From NCBI RefSeq assembly GCF_023856365.1, contig NC_064549.1, positions 5,659,608 to 5,723,607 of the forward strand: a stretch of 64,000 nt of DNA, written 5' to 3'. The notes under the pieces were generated by a model that was not told the DNA's origin, made no database searches, and saw only the letters and a program-made list of their open reading frames with translations. This document shows, one piece after another, positions 16,862-29,595 of this stretch; position 1 is the stretch's first letter; the number at the start of each line of letters is the position of its first letter. The position numbers and the translations under genes are program-made. Origin of the DNA: Brienomyrus brachyistius (lineage: Eukaryota > Chordata > Actinopteri > Osteoglossiformes > Mormyridae).

Positions 16862-17983
16862 ACACGTCAGGGCGATTTTTCTCGATAACCTCACATGTCC
16901 AGAAAGTTTAAGAGATGCCCGAAGACGGATAGAGCTCTGTGTTTGAGTGACGGTGCACTTTAAATGGAGTTCTGGGAGGATTATTTGGTGAGCGCCTTGC
17001 ATTTCTGAAGAGCTGCGATCTCCATCTTGGCTCCAACTGTATGGATTATGTGGGAGCGTCAGAACAGTGAAGTTAGCTGAGGTTTCCCTGCGGCACGATT
17101 CCATTAAAAGATTATCATTCTGATTATTAAGAAGTATTTTGGTAAGGAGGTCCAGAGACTGAATTCTAAGTGTATCGCAGATGCTAATGAATTTTGAAAA
17201 TGCAGAACAAATAAGATAATCAGACAGACGAGTGAATGTGGATTTTTTTTTATTCAGCTTCATTTATACAATCTTAGTTGTGCATTTTTTTTTTATTAAA
17301 ATGGTTTCATTTAACAAAAGCCCGATTTGCAGTTCAGCTTCAGCCTCTTCCTTTACGCTAATCCAGCCTGTACGTTTCCTTCAGATCACAAGGGTTTCAT
17401 TGAAATTGTCCAAAATATCTTTACAAATAGCAGACTGTGCAGTTCATGAATTATTATATGTATGACTTACTATTGTCTATCAAAAGACTGATTTTGGGAT
17501 GTAATACCCCCCCCCCCCCCGCCTGAATGCATTAAAGGTTTTACAACAGATTTAGGATGGTTTGTGTTGCGGTCTGAATGATGTTTAGGTAAAAAGCAGG
17601 TAGATGTCTGTCCTGTACCTCTGTGCTGAGAGGAAAACAGCCCAGATGGAATGTCTCTCTGTACTTATTACACACATTTAAAATGAATACATTGCAATTA
17701 GGCTCCATATGGATGCTGCTAGTAGTACTTTCTGAATGACTGGCTGCTCCTCTGATTGGTCTTCTGCCAGATCAGGCCTTAAGGGGGCGTCGATCCGGGA
17801 CTCTGTGCCAAAGGGTGATGGTGGTACACAGAAATCGTGCTCTAAGGTGAAATCGGTGTGGGTGACTGGGTGATATGGCTGCACCGTGGTGATGCAGTGA
17901 CAGTATGCAAATGGATCGGAGCAGCTGATTGGCGAGAAGTTTCACCGCACACACACACGCACGCATGCTCACACAGGGGTTGT
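16862..17983. other. Non-coding sequence downstream of treh
   Basis: No exon or repeat family was recognised. The first part (16880-17460) is AT-rich and unique-looking. A C14 run occupies 17507-17520. The minus strand was examined for the C-terminal PH domain of PHLDB1, the tail-to-tail neighbour of TREH in human, and nothing resembling it was seen. Confidence 0.5.
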
Positions 17984-18613
17984 AATTATATCTTTGTGGG
18001 GACTCTGCATTCATTTCTATTGGAAAAACTCTAATCCCAACTATGACAGCCTTAACACCAACCCAGCCCTAACCCATCCATCCATTTTCCAAACCGCTTA
18101 TCCTACTGGGTCGCGGGGGGTCCGGAGCCTATCCCAGAAGCAATGGGCAAGAGGCAGGGAACAACCCAGGATGGGGGGCCAGCCCATCGCAGGGCACACT
18201 CACACACCATTCACTCACACATGCACACCTATGGGCAATTTAGCAACTCCAATTAGCCTCTGCAATTAGCCTTTTGGACTGTGGGGGGAAACCAGAGTAC
18301 CCGGAGGAAACCCCACGACGACATGGGGAGAATATGCAAACTCAGGGAGAACAGGTGGAGACTCGAACCCGGGTCCTAGAGGTGTGAGGCAACAGTGCTA
18401 ACCACTGCACCACCATACCGCCCCTCCTAACCCTAACCATAAGTAACCAAACAAAAATCGTGATTTTAGACATTTTTAGTTACATTGCATTCACAGATTT
18501 TTTATAAAATTGAGGTTTATATTGTGGGGACCTGAAAAATGTCCCTACAAGCTAAAAAGTAACAGATTTTACCATATTGTGGGGATATTTGGTCCCCGCA
18601 ATGTTATATATAT
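17984..18613 (+). mobile_element. Second copy of the treh-intron MITE family, split by a SINE
   Basis: Left (17984-18075) and right (18426-18613) parts join into one element when the insert is removed. Read that way, AACCCTAACCATAAGTAACC continues the left part exactly as in the minus strand of the 14523-14791 copy. The ends are diverged inverted repeats around TTGTGGGGAC and TTGCGGGGAC. It is non-coding and more diverged than the intronic copy. Confidence 0.75.
18076..18425 (-). mobile_element. tRNA-like SINE with (GGAT)n tail, nested in the MITE
   Basis: On the minus strand it begins GGGCGGTATGGTGGTGCAGT, with A-box-like TGGTGCAGTGG and B-box-like GGGTTCGAGTC spaced as in tRNA-derived SINEs. 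It continues through the widespread fish body (GGGTTTCCTCCGGGTACTC, AATTGCCCATAGGTGTG) and ends in GGATGGAT. It is flanked by a perfect 8 bp duplication CCTAACCC (18068-18075 and 18426-18433). It is about 350 bp and nearly full length. The repeat-library name is not assigned. Confidence 0.8.
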
Positions 18614-21413
18614 CTCACACATACACAGCTGTACTACCTTCTTGCACCTGCCACCCCCCCCTGTGGTGACTATTCAGCTGCCCCCTGTGGCTGGTGGTTC
18701 TTCAGGATGGACCGATCGCGAAGGCTGCCCATCGATACTTTCAGCAGGGAAGTTTCTTCTCTGCAACCCAAAGACTTCCATGTTGCTGGGTTCTGCTGAC
18801 AGCGCCTGGTATGATCTTCTCCAGCGCTGAGAGCTGATATTGATTCAGAGAAAAAGTCATTTTCTGCAGTGTGCACGACGCGTTTCAAATCGCCAAAGTG
18901 AACCGCAAACTGGATCCCCTCAACCCTTAGGCAGGCATCTGCGTCTCGTGGAGTCAGGTGTGGTGAGGTTCCTGGTGTCAGGGCTCTTGCAGTGTTGCAG
19001 TGAGGGGGGTGGTGCCAGGGGTTTTCATGTGTTTGTGTCAACCAACCCCCCACCCGCCGGCTCTGCAGGCTATATGTGCATCACGCTTCTCTAGGTACTT
19101 AGGACTGTGTTTGTGATTCAATATCATTGCATGACTGCGAAATCAAATCCAATCTTTAGAAAAACAGTTCGCTGCTTCAGGACTCCTGATTATTGAATTT
19201 CCTGCCTCCGCACAGAAGGAGAAGGTGAAAATGTGTGCATTGGACATGTACAGAAATTTCCTCACTTGTTCCTGGAAGCAGGTCACACGACGGTTGAGAG
19301 TATTGACTCGTAACTTTTTGAGTTGCCGCTTTGAATCCTGCGCCGAACTATGCTGCTGTACTCTTGGGTGAAGAGCTTAACCTCAGTCCCTTCAGAAGGA
19401 GATCCAGCTGTGTAAATATTTTCCACTGCTTCAGATAAAGAAGGTCAGGACCTTCATGTGTGTTTCATTGTCTGTACCAGGCATCGCTCAGCGTCCTGAG
19501 GTGTTTCATCCCACCCCTGTAGCTGCAGAGACGTACCACAAACTGCCATTAGTGCGTGATGTTCTTCTGCGTTTCAGACTTGCTTGTAATTGCCTGGAGA
19601 AAATGCAGCTAAATGGATGATTGTGCTAGTTACAGTTTAGGTTCCCCGTACCTGTATTGAAGCAGCCCCTTCCCCTTATCTTAGAGGTGTGTGGTTTTCT
19701 GAGTAAGTAGCTGCCTGCTGTAATGATGCGGTGATTAAGTCCATCCCTCGCGTGGACTTTATCCTGCTGGACTTCCTCCGTCATTCATCTGAATCGTCTG
19801 GGTTGAGCGGATTCTCTCTGCTACAGAAATCACTTCCGCAGCCAGCAGGTGACACTTCTGTCCACTAGGTGGGAGCAGTGCTCTGTTTTCTGTATTTTGG
19901 AGAAAGTCTCTCTCCGCTGGCCACGTGACGACAGTCTGTGCTGGGGGGAGGTGTCAGGTCCATAATTCACCCCTCCTTTGGCCTTCCTCTGATCCACTGG
20001 GCATAATCGGTTGATAGATACTTATTGGAAGGGGGGGGGGGGCGCGGTGATGTTTAAGGAAAAGGGGTGTTCCGTTAAACATGCTCCACTGTATGGGAAC
20101 GTCCTAGCTGTGATGTTGTATTCCTCACACGTCAGTATGAAAATGCTGTTTTTTTTAAAACTCTGATGGTGAGGATGGCCTCATGGGGGCCCATGATAAT
20201 GCTGTGAGGGGGCAGGACTGGGGGGGGGCACTTCACACGACACGCGCCGCTCTCAGGCATGAACAGCAGCCCGTAACACACGTGGAGGTGGGGCTGTTTG
20301 CGTGACGGGTGCCTGGGGCGCGACAACCTTGCCACAGCTGAGTAGATGGCACCATTGGTGAGACTGGGAGGCGGGCAAAGTCACATCATTGAGGCACGAG
20401 TGTCAGGAAGAATGTTCCGGAGCACCCCCAGCAGTAACAGTAAATATTAATCATTCTGGAGCCAGTTGGAAACGTGCTTTCTTCAGGCCATCAATGGAGA
20501 CGACGGCCACCGAGGTGGTCGTGAAATATTAATCGTCTTTCGGGGAGTTTTTGGGTAGGATGTGAGGGTATTGGAGGACCGGGTGGATGGGAGCATATGG
20601 AGTCGGCCTTAAGGGGGGGGAACAGGAGTTCATGATGGGGGGAGCAGGAGTGGGAAGCGCACAGAGGGACCAGGGAGGCCGGCGATTCAAAGAGGGAGCC
20701 GGAAATACGGCTTCCCTGTGTATCTGTACTGAGTTTTATCATCTGACAGCTGAGTGGCAGAAACACGAGCTTCTTAATGCTGCAGTTGGAGGCGAGTTTC
20801 ACGTGCGTGTGAGGCGCTGATGGCCCGGCCTGCTCCTGCTAATTTTTCTCAATTAAAGGGTCATTCAACTGGGAGGGTGGGGTTTGGGTTGCGTTCAGGG
20901 TTCTGGGGGTGGGCGATACAACTGATTTTCTTTTTGATACATTACCAAATAACGTTTTGTTACCAGCCCAAACCACTTTGGGGTCCAAAACAAGAAGCAG
21001 ATTTAATTTGCTGGGGGGAGGGGGGAGGGGGGCGGTGGTGAACTTATTGCTCCGTTTTTCCCAGAAGTGGGGCCCATCCTAATGTCTAGGCCCCCACCTG
21101 GTAATTCATGTACTGCTCCATATAATAATATAAACGTTTTAATTAGCAGATTAAAAATAATTGGTATTTGAACATTCAAATCAGTTCTCTTTACAAAACA
21201 TTCTCCGTTGATCCGCATATCCTTATTGGGGAGGTGGGGGTGTCACTTAAAGAACAAAGTGAGGACACCGGTATGTTCCTGGTTTGGAACTGGGAGCAAC
21301 TGATTATGTTGCTTAACAGCAGGTGTGATGGTTTTGGGAAGATCCCAGCAAACAAAATGGTTGCTGAGCTTCTGGAAGAGTGAAAGTCACGCAGCACAGC
21401 TTCTTCCTCTTAG
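18614..21413. other. Non-coding, no element recognised
   Basis: Mixed-composition sequence without recognisable exons. A G-rich run lies near 20031-20042, and G-rich purine blocks lie at 20608-20640 and 21012-21035. Short open frames show no domain and appear to be chance. Confidence 0.4.
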
Positions 21414-21461
<48 letters not shown>

Positions 21462-21612
21462 CTGTAAGTGTGTGTGTGTGCGTGTCTGTAAGTGTGTGTG
21501 TGTGTGTGTGCGTGCGTGTCTGTAAGTGTGTGTGTGTGCACGTGTGTCTGTAAGTGTGTGTGCACGTGTGTCTGTAAGTGTGTGTGTGTGTGTCTGTAAG
21601 TGTGTGTGTGTT
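21414..21612. repeat. (TG)n with TCTGTAAG interruptions
   Basis: A TG dinucleotide run is followed by about six blocks of TGTCTGTAAG separated by (TG)n and CG-containing variants (GCGTG, GCACG). It behaves as a compound microsatellite; the Cys/Val or Thr/His frames it opens are artefacts. Confidence 0.95.
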
Positions 21613-21727
21613 TTAGAAGAACGTGACAGGATTCCTCCTTCCCCAGGAGCTTCTGCTTCCATGACGGACTGTGATTATCGGTGCAGGATATTTTAGGCCA
21701 TTTACGGCTACTGGTCTGTCCAGTTGA

Positions 21728-21758
21728 ATTCCGGCTCTCTCTCTCTCTCTCTCTCTCA
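21728..21758. repeat. (CT)n microsatellite
   Basis: About eleven CT units (21736-21758) form a short pure pyrimidine tract. Confidence 0.9.
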
Positions 21759-21990
21759 GTAGAGAACTGGGCCCACGTTTCACTGCAGAGTTACTCCCAT
21801 CACCCTCACTGGGTGTCTTGGTAACTGCATTACAAAATGTATAAAACGATTAATGTATTTTACGCGGTAAATTTGAAAGCTGATACTTTTGCTTGGTTTC
21901 TTCGTTGGTTTTCTGCTTCCTTTGTGCAGGGAGGTTTGATTAAGGCATCGTCTTATTTTTTGACAAATCGTCCTTCGGACCGTTGGCTCT

Positions 21991-22155
<165 letters not shown>

Positions 22156-24833
22156 TGACCTCACATGGTTGCCCACTGACTCTCCTCTCCCTGTGTTCTG
22201 ACTTCCCGTGTCCCTCGAGCACCTGCACGGCTCTGCTACGGAGTGTCCTGGTGTGTCCCGGGAAACAGCCAGGTGACCCCATCCATCAGAGCAGGGCTGG
22301 CAGTTTTAAAAGCTATCTGCTTCGTTTTGCAGTGTGCTCTCCTTATTCCTGTCCTGTGTCTTTAAGAGCTGGTCAGCCTTTCCGGAACGTTCAACACGCA
22401 TCCCACACGCCAGCTAAGTGTTTTTTTTGTGTCTTCCTTTTGGTGCTTTTCCACTGCCATGGAGAACTGAGCCCTACTGCAAACCGATGGTGTTCTGCAT
22501 GTCAGCCGTACCCGAGCCATACTCGCACTTACCTGGCCCTACTTACTTGCTGGGTCGAAAGCTTGACCCAACTGAGCTGGTTGCATCACCGTCATCTGAT
22601 TGGATGAAATGCACTGAAATACTGGCGTACTGCGTGTGGATTATCTGTAGGAAAAAGCGTATATTTTATATTCATCATTAGTAGTATCACACATCACAAT
22701 GTATTTATGCATTTCCAATAACATGGATCTTGGCCATTTCCAACCTTCTACTTAAAGTACAATGGGACAGCTGAATAGAATGGATTCGTAATGCAAATTT
22801 ACGCAAGAGGATGTTAATTTCTCTAGCGTTTGATGCTAAAATAGGAAGGCAATTCTCACAGACATACTGGCGGAAATTAAGCATACAGTAAAAAAAAAAA
22901 AAAAGTTAATTTTATATAGTAAATCATGATGTACCGATTGTACATCATATGAACGATAATTTATTGTCTCTTCAGGTTTACGTAACTCCAAATTCTGCAG
23001 CACCTTTACCGAGAACCAAAACAAGCAGGGAGCCCCGCCGTAACCAGTCTTCGTGGTACGGGTCGAGTACAGCCCGGATCCTGTATGCCAGTGGAAAAGC
23101 ACTATTTGACTCTGTCTAAATTGGCCAGGGTTGGCCGATCGGGGAGCGTACAGTGCTCGCAGACTTCCGACGGCCTCTCAAACCCTGTTTCTCCTCGGAG
23201 AAGAGTGGCGTCCCCTCTCTTCAGCACCCCTTCCGCGTGGAGACGTGGTCCGCTGCATCGTAATTGACTTCCAGGGCAGTGTGCTGTGTTCTACAGGGCT
23301 GGTCCTGTGACCTAGCCAGGGGTAATGATCCTGGCCACCCCCCCCCCCTTCTTTGGTATGCTGTGGCTCCATTTGGAGGGAAAAAAAAACAATCTAATTA
23401 GAATGCTGTGTTTGTTGAGCAATGAAAGGGTTTATATAAAAGTGGGAACGTGAACCAAACTCTAATTACATGGAGGGAAATTGCTTTTATTTTGCGTCAA
23501 CATTAATCAGCATTAGCACATCTGAGCATCGGCCTTCCTTTGGCTCAGACACTGCCTTTTAGTTACTAGGAACAGCAGCTGCAGTCTCCTTCTGTTAGAC
23601 ACTCAATTTTGACTGTAATGTGGCTGCACAGACAGCAGGGAGCGTGGCGCCTAATGATCCGGTCTCTGCTTCAGAAACTCACCGGTATGAATGTATAATC
23701 ATGTTTTTAAGCTGGTGGTCGGTGTACTAAAGCCAGGTGGAGGTGGCTGCTACTGTGAGGCTCTGGATCCTGATTCCATGTCTCTCCTCCACTCTCATCC
23801 TGCCCTCTGATCCCCCCGATCCCTCGCCCCACTGGAGTAATTTGATCTGCCATTTCGAGGCCACGCTATGGCTTGTTATTCCAGCCGACGAAAGACCCCT
23901 CCCCCAGATACAATGTCCCGCTCCTCCACAGTAAATTGAGCTTGTGCCTATTCGGTTACTTCCGCTTGCTTAGGTGTGGATAAAATATCAATATATATGC
24001 AAATATTTTATGAGAAATACGTCCATAAGAAAAACGTCGGAGGACATCAAGCGGGGCGCCCAGGCTGTGTGCTCACTTAAGGGTTAGCCATCTCGCTGCG
24101 TACGCTGTCTCTGTCTGTGAGACGGAACTTCTGACAGCTGTGAGATATTTAAAAATGTGGAAGTACGAAACGTTGGATCAGATGTGGCTGGGAAGGCACT
24201 CCACTGTCTGGAATGGCCTGTAAAATGCATCCTGCTGTTTCCTTATATTAGCCTTGTTTTAGGTAGTCAGCACGGCACAACCTGGCATTAATTCTCCATA
24301 AATGATTTCAACTTGGCATTTTGTGGAACAAACTCCACCGTGAGCAGCTGGAGGCCCAAGGATCTTGATCACTGTCGTCAGCTAAGTTACAGTTCTGATT
24401 TAAGGTTCCTATGCTAAGTTTTGATACCAGTGATGAATCTAAGCCAGGGATCTTCAAATCTGGCCCTCGACTCCAAATCCAGGCCTTTTTTTCCAGATCT
24501 CCCAGGGAATTAGTTTAATATTAGTTTTAGGGGCTTCACCCCTGACTTTTAGGTAAAGGAAGGTGGGAAAATCAGCAGGGCTCAGGACCGTAATTTGAAT
24601 AGCCTTGGTTTAGGATCTAATTTATACAGAAAGGCCAGCCTTATCATTAGTCAATGATAAATTTTCAGTCAGTGAGTATCGGGGAAAGGCCACTCTGGGG
24701 CCGGTGCCCCTTTGGCTCTCCCCATGCCTGATACAGCAGGTAAAAGGATAATTACTAGGTGAGTTTTTCCCAAAGACTGTTGGCTTCGGTCCTTGGGTAT
24801 CCCCAGCTGGTCCACATTTTGTGCCTTCCCAGC
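22156..24833. other. Non-coding; possible MITE remnant near 22437
   Basis: The TGGTGCTTTTCCACTGCCAT stretch at 22441-22460 resembles the end of the MITE at 5321-5773 and may be a remnant. A poly(A) tract lies at 22890-22904. AT-rich, unique-looking sequence at 23430-23530 and 23975-24050 could be conserved non-coding DNA. No exon was recognised. Confidence 0.4.
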
Positions 24834-24859
24834 AATTAATTAATTAATTAATTAATTAA
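24834..24859. repeat. (AATT)n microsatellite
   Basis: Six to seven tandem AATT units immediately precede the foldback MITE at 24878. Confidence 0.9.
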
Positions 24860-24877
24860 GGAATTAGTCTTATAGAC

Positions 24878-25053
24878 CAATGTTTCCCAACCCGGTCATT
24901 GGTGACCCACAGACAGTCCATGTTTCTTCGTGGACTTAGCAGGAGCAAAGACATGGACTGTCTGGCAGGGAGCTGGGAGGGAGCAAAGACATGGGCTGTC
25001 TGGCAGGGAGGCGGACTGTCTGGGGTTCCCAAGGACCGGATTGGGAAACGCTG
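24878..25053. mobile_element. 176 bp foldback MITE (CAxxGTTTCCCAAxCCGGTC ends)
   Basis: The left end CAATGTTTCCCAACCCGGTC and the reverse complement of the right end, CAGCGTTTCCCAATCCGGTC, agree at 17 of 20 positions. The interior contains an imperfect tandem duplication of GGAGCAAAGACATGGxCTGTC (about 24943-25010). It is non-coding. Related copies lie at 16337 and 48020. Confidence 0.65.
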
Positions 25054-25260
25054 GCTTAGAGCAGCAGAGAAGCAATGTAAATGGTAAATCTGGGGCATGG
25101 TGAGAGAATCCTGTCCGTCATGAGCACTTACACGAGGGAACATGGCCAAGGCGGCCATAACTTTGGCCGCTGTGGGAATGTGATGCTGCGTCCCTGGTGA
25201 TTCCCAGCTGGTACTCAGGGATGCCGAGCTGTGTGCTACTCATGAAATCGTCTCAGCAGC

Positions 25261-25650
25261 AGCTGTACCACCTGCAGTTCAGACTAAGTAATCCGTCTGA
25301 AGCTAAGTAGGTTTGGGCCTGGCCACTATTTGGATGGGAAACCACCTAGAAAAGCTGGGTTGTTGCTGGAAGAGGTGTTGGAAGAGGTTAGCCTGTCCTG
25401 GGGTCTGTGTAGATCCCAATGCCCTAGGGAAGTAGAAATGGTGCCGTCCTTTGGATGAGACACAGAGGTCCTGACCCTCTGCGCTCATAAAAGGTCCCTG
25501 GGCATCTTTCCAAGTCGTAGGGGTGGTAGCCTGAAGTCCCGGCTAAAATTGCCCAATGTCACCCTATCAAATCCGGCCTCCTAATCATCCCCTCTATTTA
25601 ACTGGTGAATTATCTCCTGTCCGTACAGTCTGAACTGTATCTGTGCTATT
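25261..25650 (+). mobile_element. 5S-rRNA-derived SINE (SINE3 type)
   Basis: The first 110 bases follow 5S rRNA: GTACCACCTG, GAAGCTAAGTAGG (A box) and ATTTGGATGGGAAACCACCT (C box), which together form an internal pol III promoter of type 1. They are followed by a non-5S body with the fish SINE3 hallmarks GTCCTTTGGATGAGACA, GAGGTCCTGACCCTCTG, GGCCTCCTAATCATCCCCT. The 5S part is too diverged to be a functional 5S gene. The 3' boundary is approximate. Confidence 0.8.
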
Positions 25651-28159
25651 GCTGTTGAGCTGCACAGATTTTCTGTGTGTGTTATGGTTGTACTCAGGCT
25701 TCACACTTTCTGAGTCTTGTTTACCATGGACCAGGTTTGTATGACCTTTGAAAACCATAAAAATAGTAGTAAATTTATCTTAATCAGTAGCCTAAAGCTG
25801 CAGTATTTGTACTAAAAATCAGCAAAAATAATAACCGTGAAGGAGAGGCTTCAGGGCTGAGACCTTCATACTGGTAGAAGTGTGGGAGAAAAAAAGGCGT
25901 AATTCGTAGCAAACCGAAGTGTGCGGTGCGGCTCTTTCTCATTTCGCACGAGTTGCTGTGCTTCCCTACGGCTCGTTCAAGGCATGAGCCGCGATTTAGC
26001 AGTTTAAGACTGAATAAGTGCATCCCTCTCAAATTAGCCTGATAGCGCTCGTTAGCACTCCCCTTCAGCCGAGTTTTCAATGAGGCCCTTCGCTAGAGGC
26101 CACAGAGCTGAAACACAGGCTGGGGGGCCATGGCTGGTTGGCCGGGGGGGGGGGGGGGGGGTCTGGATTGGATAACGCTGACTGAGATTGACAGACCTCA
26201 GAGAACCAGTCCGCTAATTCAATGTATGCAGAAACCAGGGCTGAGTGTGAATCGTGGCAGTCTGTAAATCAACCTGCGGTCTGGGTGGTCGGGGGGGGGG
26301 GACTAATTCCAGCCTCTGACACCATCCTTTAGCTTAAAAAAATTAGTTCTGGGGAGTCACGCCGGATCTGCGGACCTGGGCATCTGTGGGGATACACCTT
26401 TCCCTCGCCGCTGGAGGGGGGGGCTGCCCAATTTCCTCTTCAGGTAGACGGGTTCTATTTGTCAGCTTCTGGAACCCGGCGAGTCACCAGACGCCACCCC
26501 CCCCCGGCTCATTCGCCGCCCCCTCCGGGGAGTTTTAAATTACAAACACACAGCAAACGGCCACCTCGCCCTCCATTTCCAGCCATTATTTTAGCATAAT
26601 AAATATATTACCGTCCGCCTCCTACCAAGGGCCGCTCAAGAGATGAATCTTTTCCTGCAATATAAGAATAATTTACCAACATTATCCGCACTGATGAATA
26701 ATTCAGGACGGGTTCAGGGAAAGTGCTGTTTTCATCAGAGGCGATTTCGCATCCGTGTGCGTCCCTTGCATGTACACGTGTGTTTGCGTGTTGGTGTCTG
26801 AGTGCCGCATGTGGCTGTGAGCAGACGGCCCCTCGACTGTCCTGCCCTTCACCCTTGAAGAGGGCTGCTGCGCCCTCCTGTACCACAGAGGCTTGTGACT
26901 TTCGTAGATTTCTTTAAAATGAAGAAATAGTGGTGATTGCAGTTAGTCTGGTGGAGCCACTTGCCGGAGCCATTTTTCAGGATTTCCATATTCATTCTCA
27001 TCAGGTTCCATCAAATGTTCCCACAGAGCTCAGATCCACCCTTTTTTGGAAGATAACGTCATCGTAATTCAGCTGAACCCCTTTTTGTTATTTGGCTGTG
27101 CCCCGTCGGTCGTTAAATTAAAGGAAGATGTGCTTAGTGGCGGGGGCTAGATTGAGCAGGACTCCCCCTCGGTCTGCACACTCTGCTTTGGCCCATTTCC
27201 ATGGATACATTCCCAGCACTGCAAGACTGTTGACTCTGTGTGGACTCTGTGCGGATTCTGTTGTTGTGTTTCTGCACACCCTCCCTGTTGATCTAGACAA
27301 TGTAGAGATGGGTGCCGATGGCCGAGAGGCCCACCTTCGTTTGGATGACACTGCAGACCAGGCGCGGGTTGAGCATTCGGGGATCTCAGGACTGGGGCCA
27401 CTTGACGCCAGATTCTCGGCCTGCTTTTTGTCACCTCCTCTTGCAGACTCTGGCCTTTGACCATCCCTTCCTGGGATCCTCACAATCCTGGCTATGTGCT
27501 TTGGGCCATCTTCCGGCTGAGGGCCGTCTCGCACTGGTGCCAGTTTCCTGTACGGGTTTTCCTGCTCTCTATTCTGGCCACGTTGACCTCTGTTAGCATC
27601 TCAGTCCCTAATTTAATGTTACACAGTAACTCTTTGGAATTGTTACAAGTGCGGCAATAGAAAGTACCCTAGTAACTTATTTTCACCAGCCAGTGATACA
27701 TCTTGATGGTGAATAATTCCCGTTAAGCTATGTGTGGTTGTTTTTTTCCCATATTGATAACTATAATTCCTCACAATAATAGAGCATTTCCTGACCGATA
27801 AAGAACATCACATAGTTGGACAGGCTGTGGCTTTTGGGGGTCATGCTTCGTGAGAGGCTCTCTAAGCAGGAAATGAATCGGAAACCTGCTGAGAGGCACC
27901 ATCGCGATGCTCTTTGTCCTCCAGACGATGTTGAAAGCAAAAGGCTGGGTTTAGATGCCGTGAAGTGCTCATATAATGTGTAAATGGGGTGTAAATTCAA
28001 CAAGCAGTCAATCTGGCAGTACAGGCTCCTCACAGCAGGCCCCTTATGGCATGAAATACCCTCTTCTTAGCTTCAGAGTCATAGGAACAGCAGCAGAACA
28101 GGCAAGGCAGGCAATTTCCTGGGGCCCCCTGAGCTGAGATGGGCCCCCTGAGATGTGAG
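25651..28159. other. Non-coding; includes G18 tract and unidentified open region at 27.1-27.6 kb
   Basis: A run of 18 G lies at 26144-26161, with another G-rich run at 26292-26300. The 26540-26720 stretch is AT-rich and unique-looking. At 27118-27596 both strands have moderately long open frames (up to 138 residues), but no domain, splice frame or family was recognised and codon pattern is unconvincing. The rest shows nothing distinctive. Confidence 0.4.
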
Positions 28160-29595
28160 CAGTGTTAAGTTTGTTGATAAAAACTAAGATGAAAAATACT
28201 CAACATTTTCTCTTTGATGTAGATCAACTAAAAAAAGAAAAAATTAATAAAGCACCTTTAATGACAAAAACTAAGATGAATGTTTTTAAAACTATTGTTG
28301 ACAAAAAAAGAGCCCAAACGAAAATGTTATAAACAGACAACTGGACAACGAGCGATGTGATGCTCTGTGCACATTTCTATTACACATGACACGGTCCACC
28401 AACAGATAGAGAGTTGTATGCCTGCTTGTAATTGGATAACAGTAGTTTTGACACATTAGGAAATGATCAAGTCAGGCAGAATCTTGCTCTATTTTTCTCC
28501 ACTGTGTCAGTCATCATGATTCTGACTGTTACGCGTTTGTCTTACCTCTTGCTCCTGCCCTTGTGTGATTCACTCCAGCTGCCTCTCATTTTGCTTCCTC
28601 GTTAGTCGTTGTATTAAAGTGCTCCCCAGTCCTGGCATTGAGGTCCATCCTGTGTGTGGCCCAGCCCATTTATAGGGTTACATGCCCCTTTATTTTGATC
28701 CCCCATGTTTCAGGACTGCCAACTGTCATGCATCTGGTGTGACACTCGCACTTTCTGACTCTCACGCAAGAAATATTACGGCAAATCTATATTATTCCAT
28801 TATAAACATCAAATTAGTTATATTTAAAGCATTGGGGTAGTTTGCAACCCCCAGAGACTATTTTCAGGGAAATAAAACTCTTACATACAATGTACAAAAC
28901 TCTTGCGATGCACACCAGCCAACTGACTAGAGTTGGCAACCCTGCCGTGATTTTTTTCTTTCTCTTTTGGTCTGTTACTTGAATAAAACCCCATTTGTTT
29001 ATGCCATCTCCTGCTCCCGCATCTTTCATCCTTTATTGTGTGAAACTTGATCATGTTTTTGAGAAAGGACACTTGAGTTTTTGTTTTTATTTATATATAT
29101 ATATATAATATGAATGAAGATGTGTTAATGCAAGTATTTTGTCTGAGACAAAATTTTGGTTTTAATTACACATCATTTAATGATAAATGAAGTTCATATA
29201 AGGGCAGTTTAAAATTGCAAAGAATTACAATGTTTTACATTTCAACGGTTAAATGTATGTCCTTGAATATGGCATGATGAAACTTAATGGCACACTATGA
29301 CAGATTTACAGATGCTTCCTTCAGGAAACTAGAGTGAAAAAACGTAGACCGACCAGTGCGTGAGCGAGTGTAATACATGTATGTAATAGACTACGACTAA
29401 ACCTGTCAGTTTCATTTGACTGCATGCACTGCAGGTTTAGTCGACTAATTCTAAAGCAGGTTTTGTCGACTAAATATCCTGTACAAAAAAAAAACTAAAA
29501 ATAGACTAAACAAATAAAATTGGATGTCTATGACTAAGACTATTTCTGTTAAAGGACTAAAACTAAATCAAAATTTGATGTCAAAATTAACACTG
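28160..29595. mobile_element. Possible hAT-like non-autonomous element (CAGTGTTAA ends)
   Basis: The left end reads CAGTGTTAAGTTTGTTGATA. The reverse complement of the right end reads CAGTGTTAATTTTGACATCA. Sub-terminal sequence on both sides is rich in GACTAAAAC / TTTAGTCGACTAA words typical of a common fish repeat. The 1.4 kb interior is mixed: 28560-28700 may be a second, unrelated insertion, and (TA)n lies at 29090-29106. No transposase is recognisable. The flanking 8 bases do not match, so an old or composite insertion is likely. Confidence 0.5.

Noticed and set aside
17000..20000. phldb1 3' exons on the minus strand, expected from human gene order
   Set aside because: No sequence resembling its C-terminal PH domain was found in the frames examined.
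22437..22600. Second full copy of the MITE at 5321-5773
   Set aside because: Only about 20 bases at one end (GTGCTTTTCCACTGC) agree; no matching other end was found.
25261..25375. A 5S rRNA gene
   Set aside because: Only boxes A and C and part of the 5S sequence are kept, with many changes, and it continues directly into a SINE3-type body. It is a 5S-derived SINE.
27118..27534. 138-codon minus-strand frame as a gene
   Set aside because: No domain, no splice partner, and an equally open + strand over the same bases.
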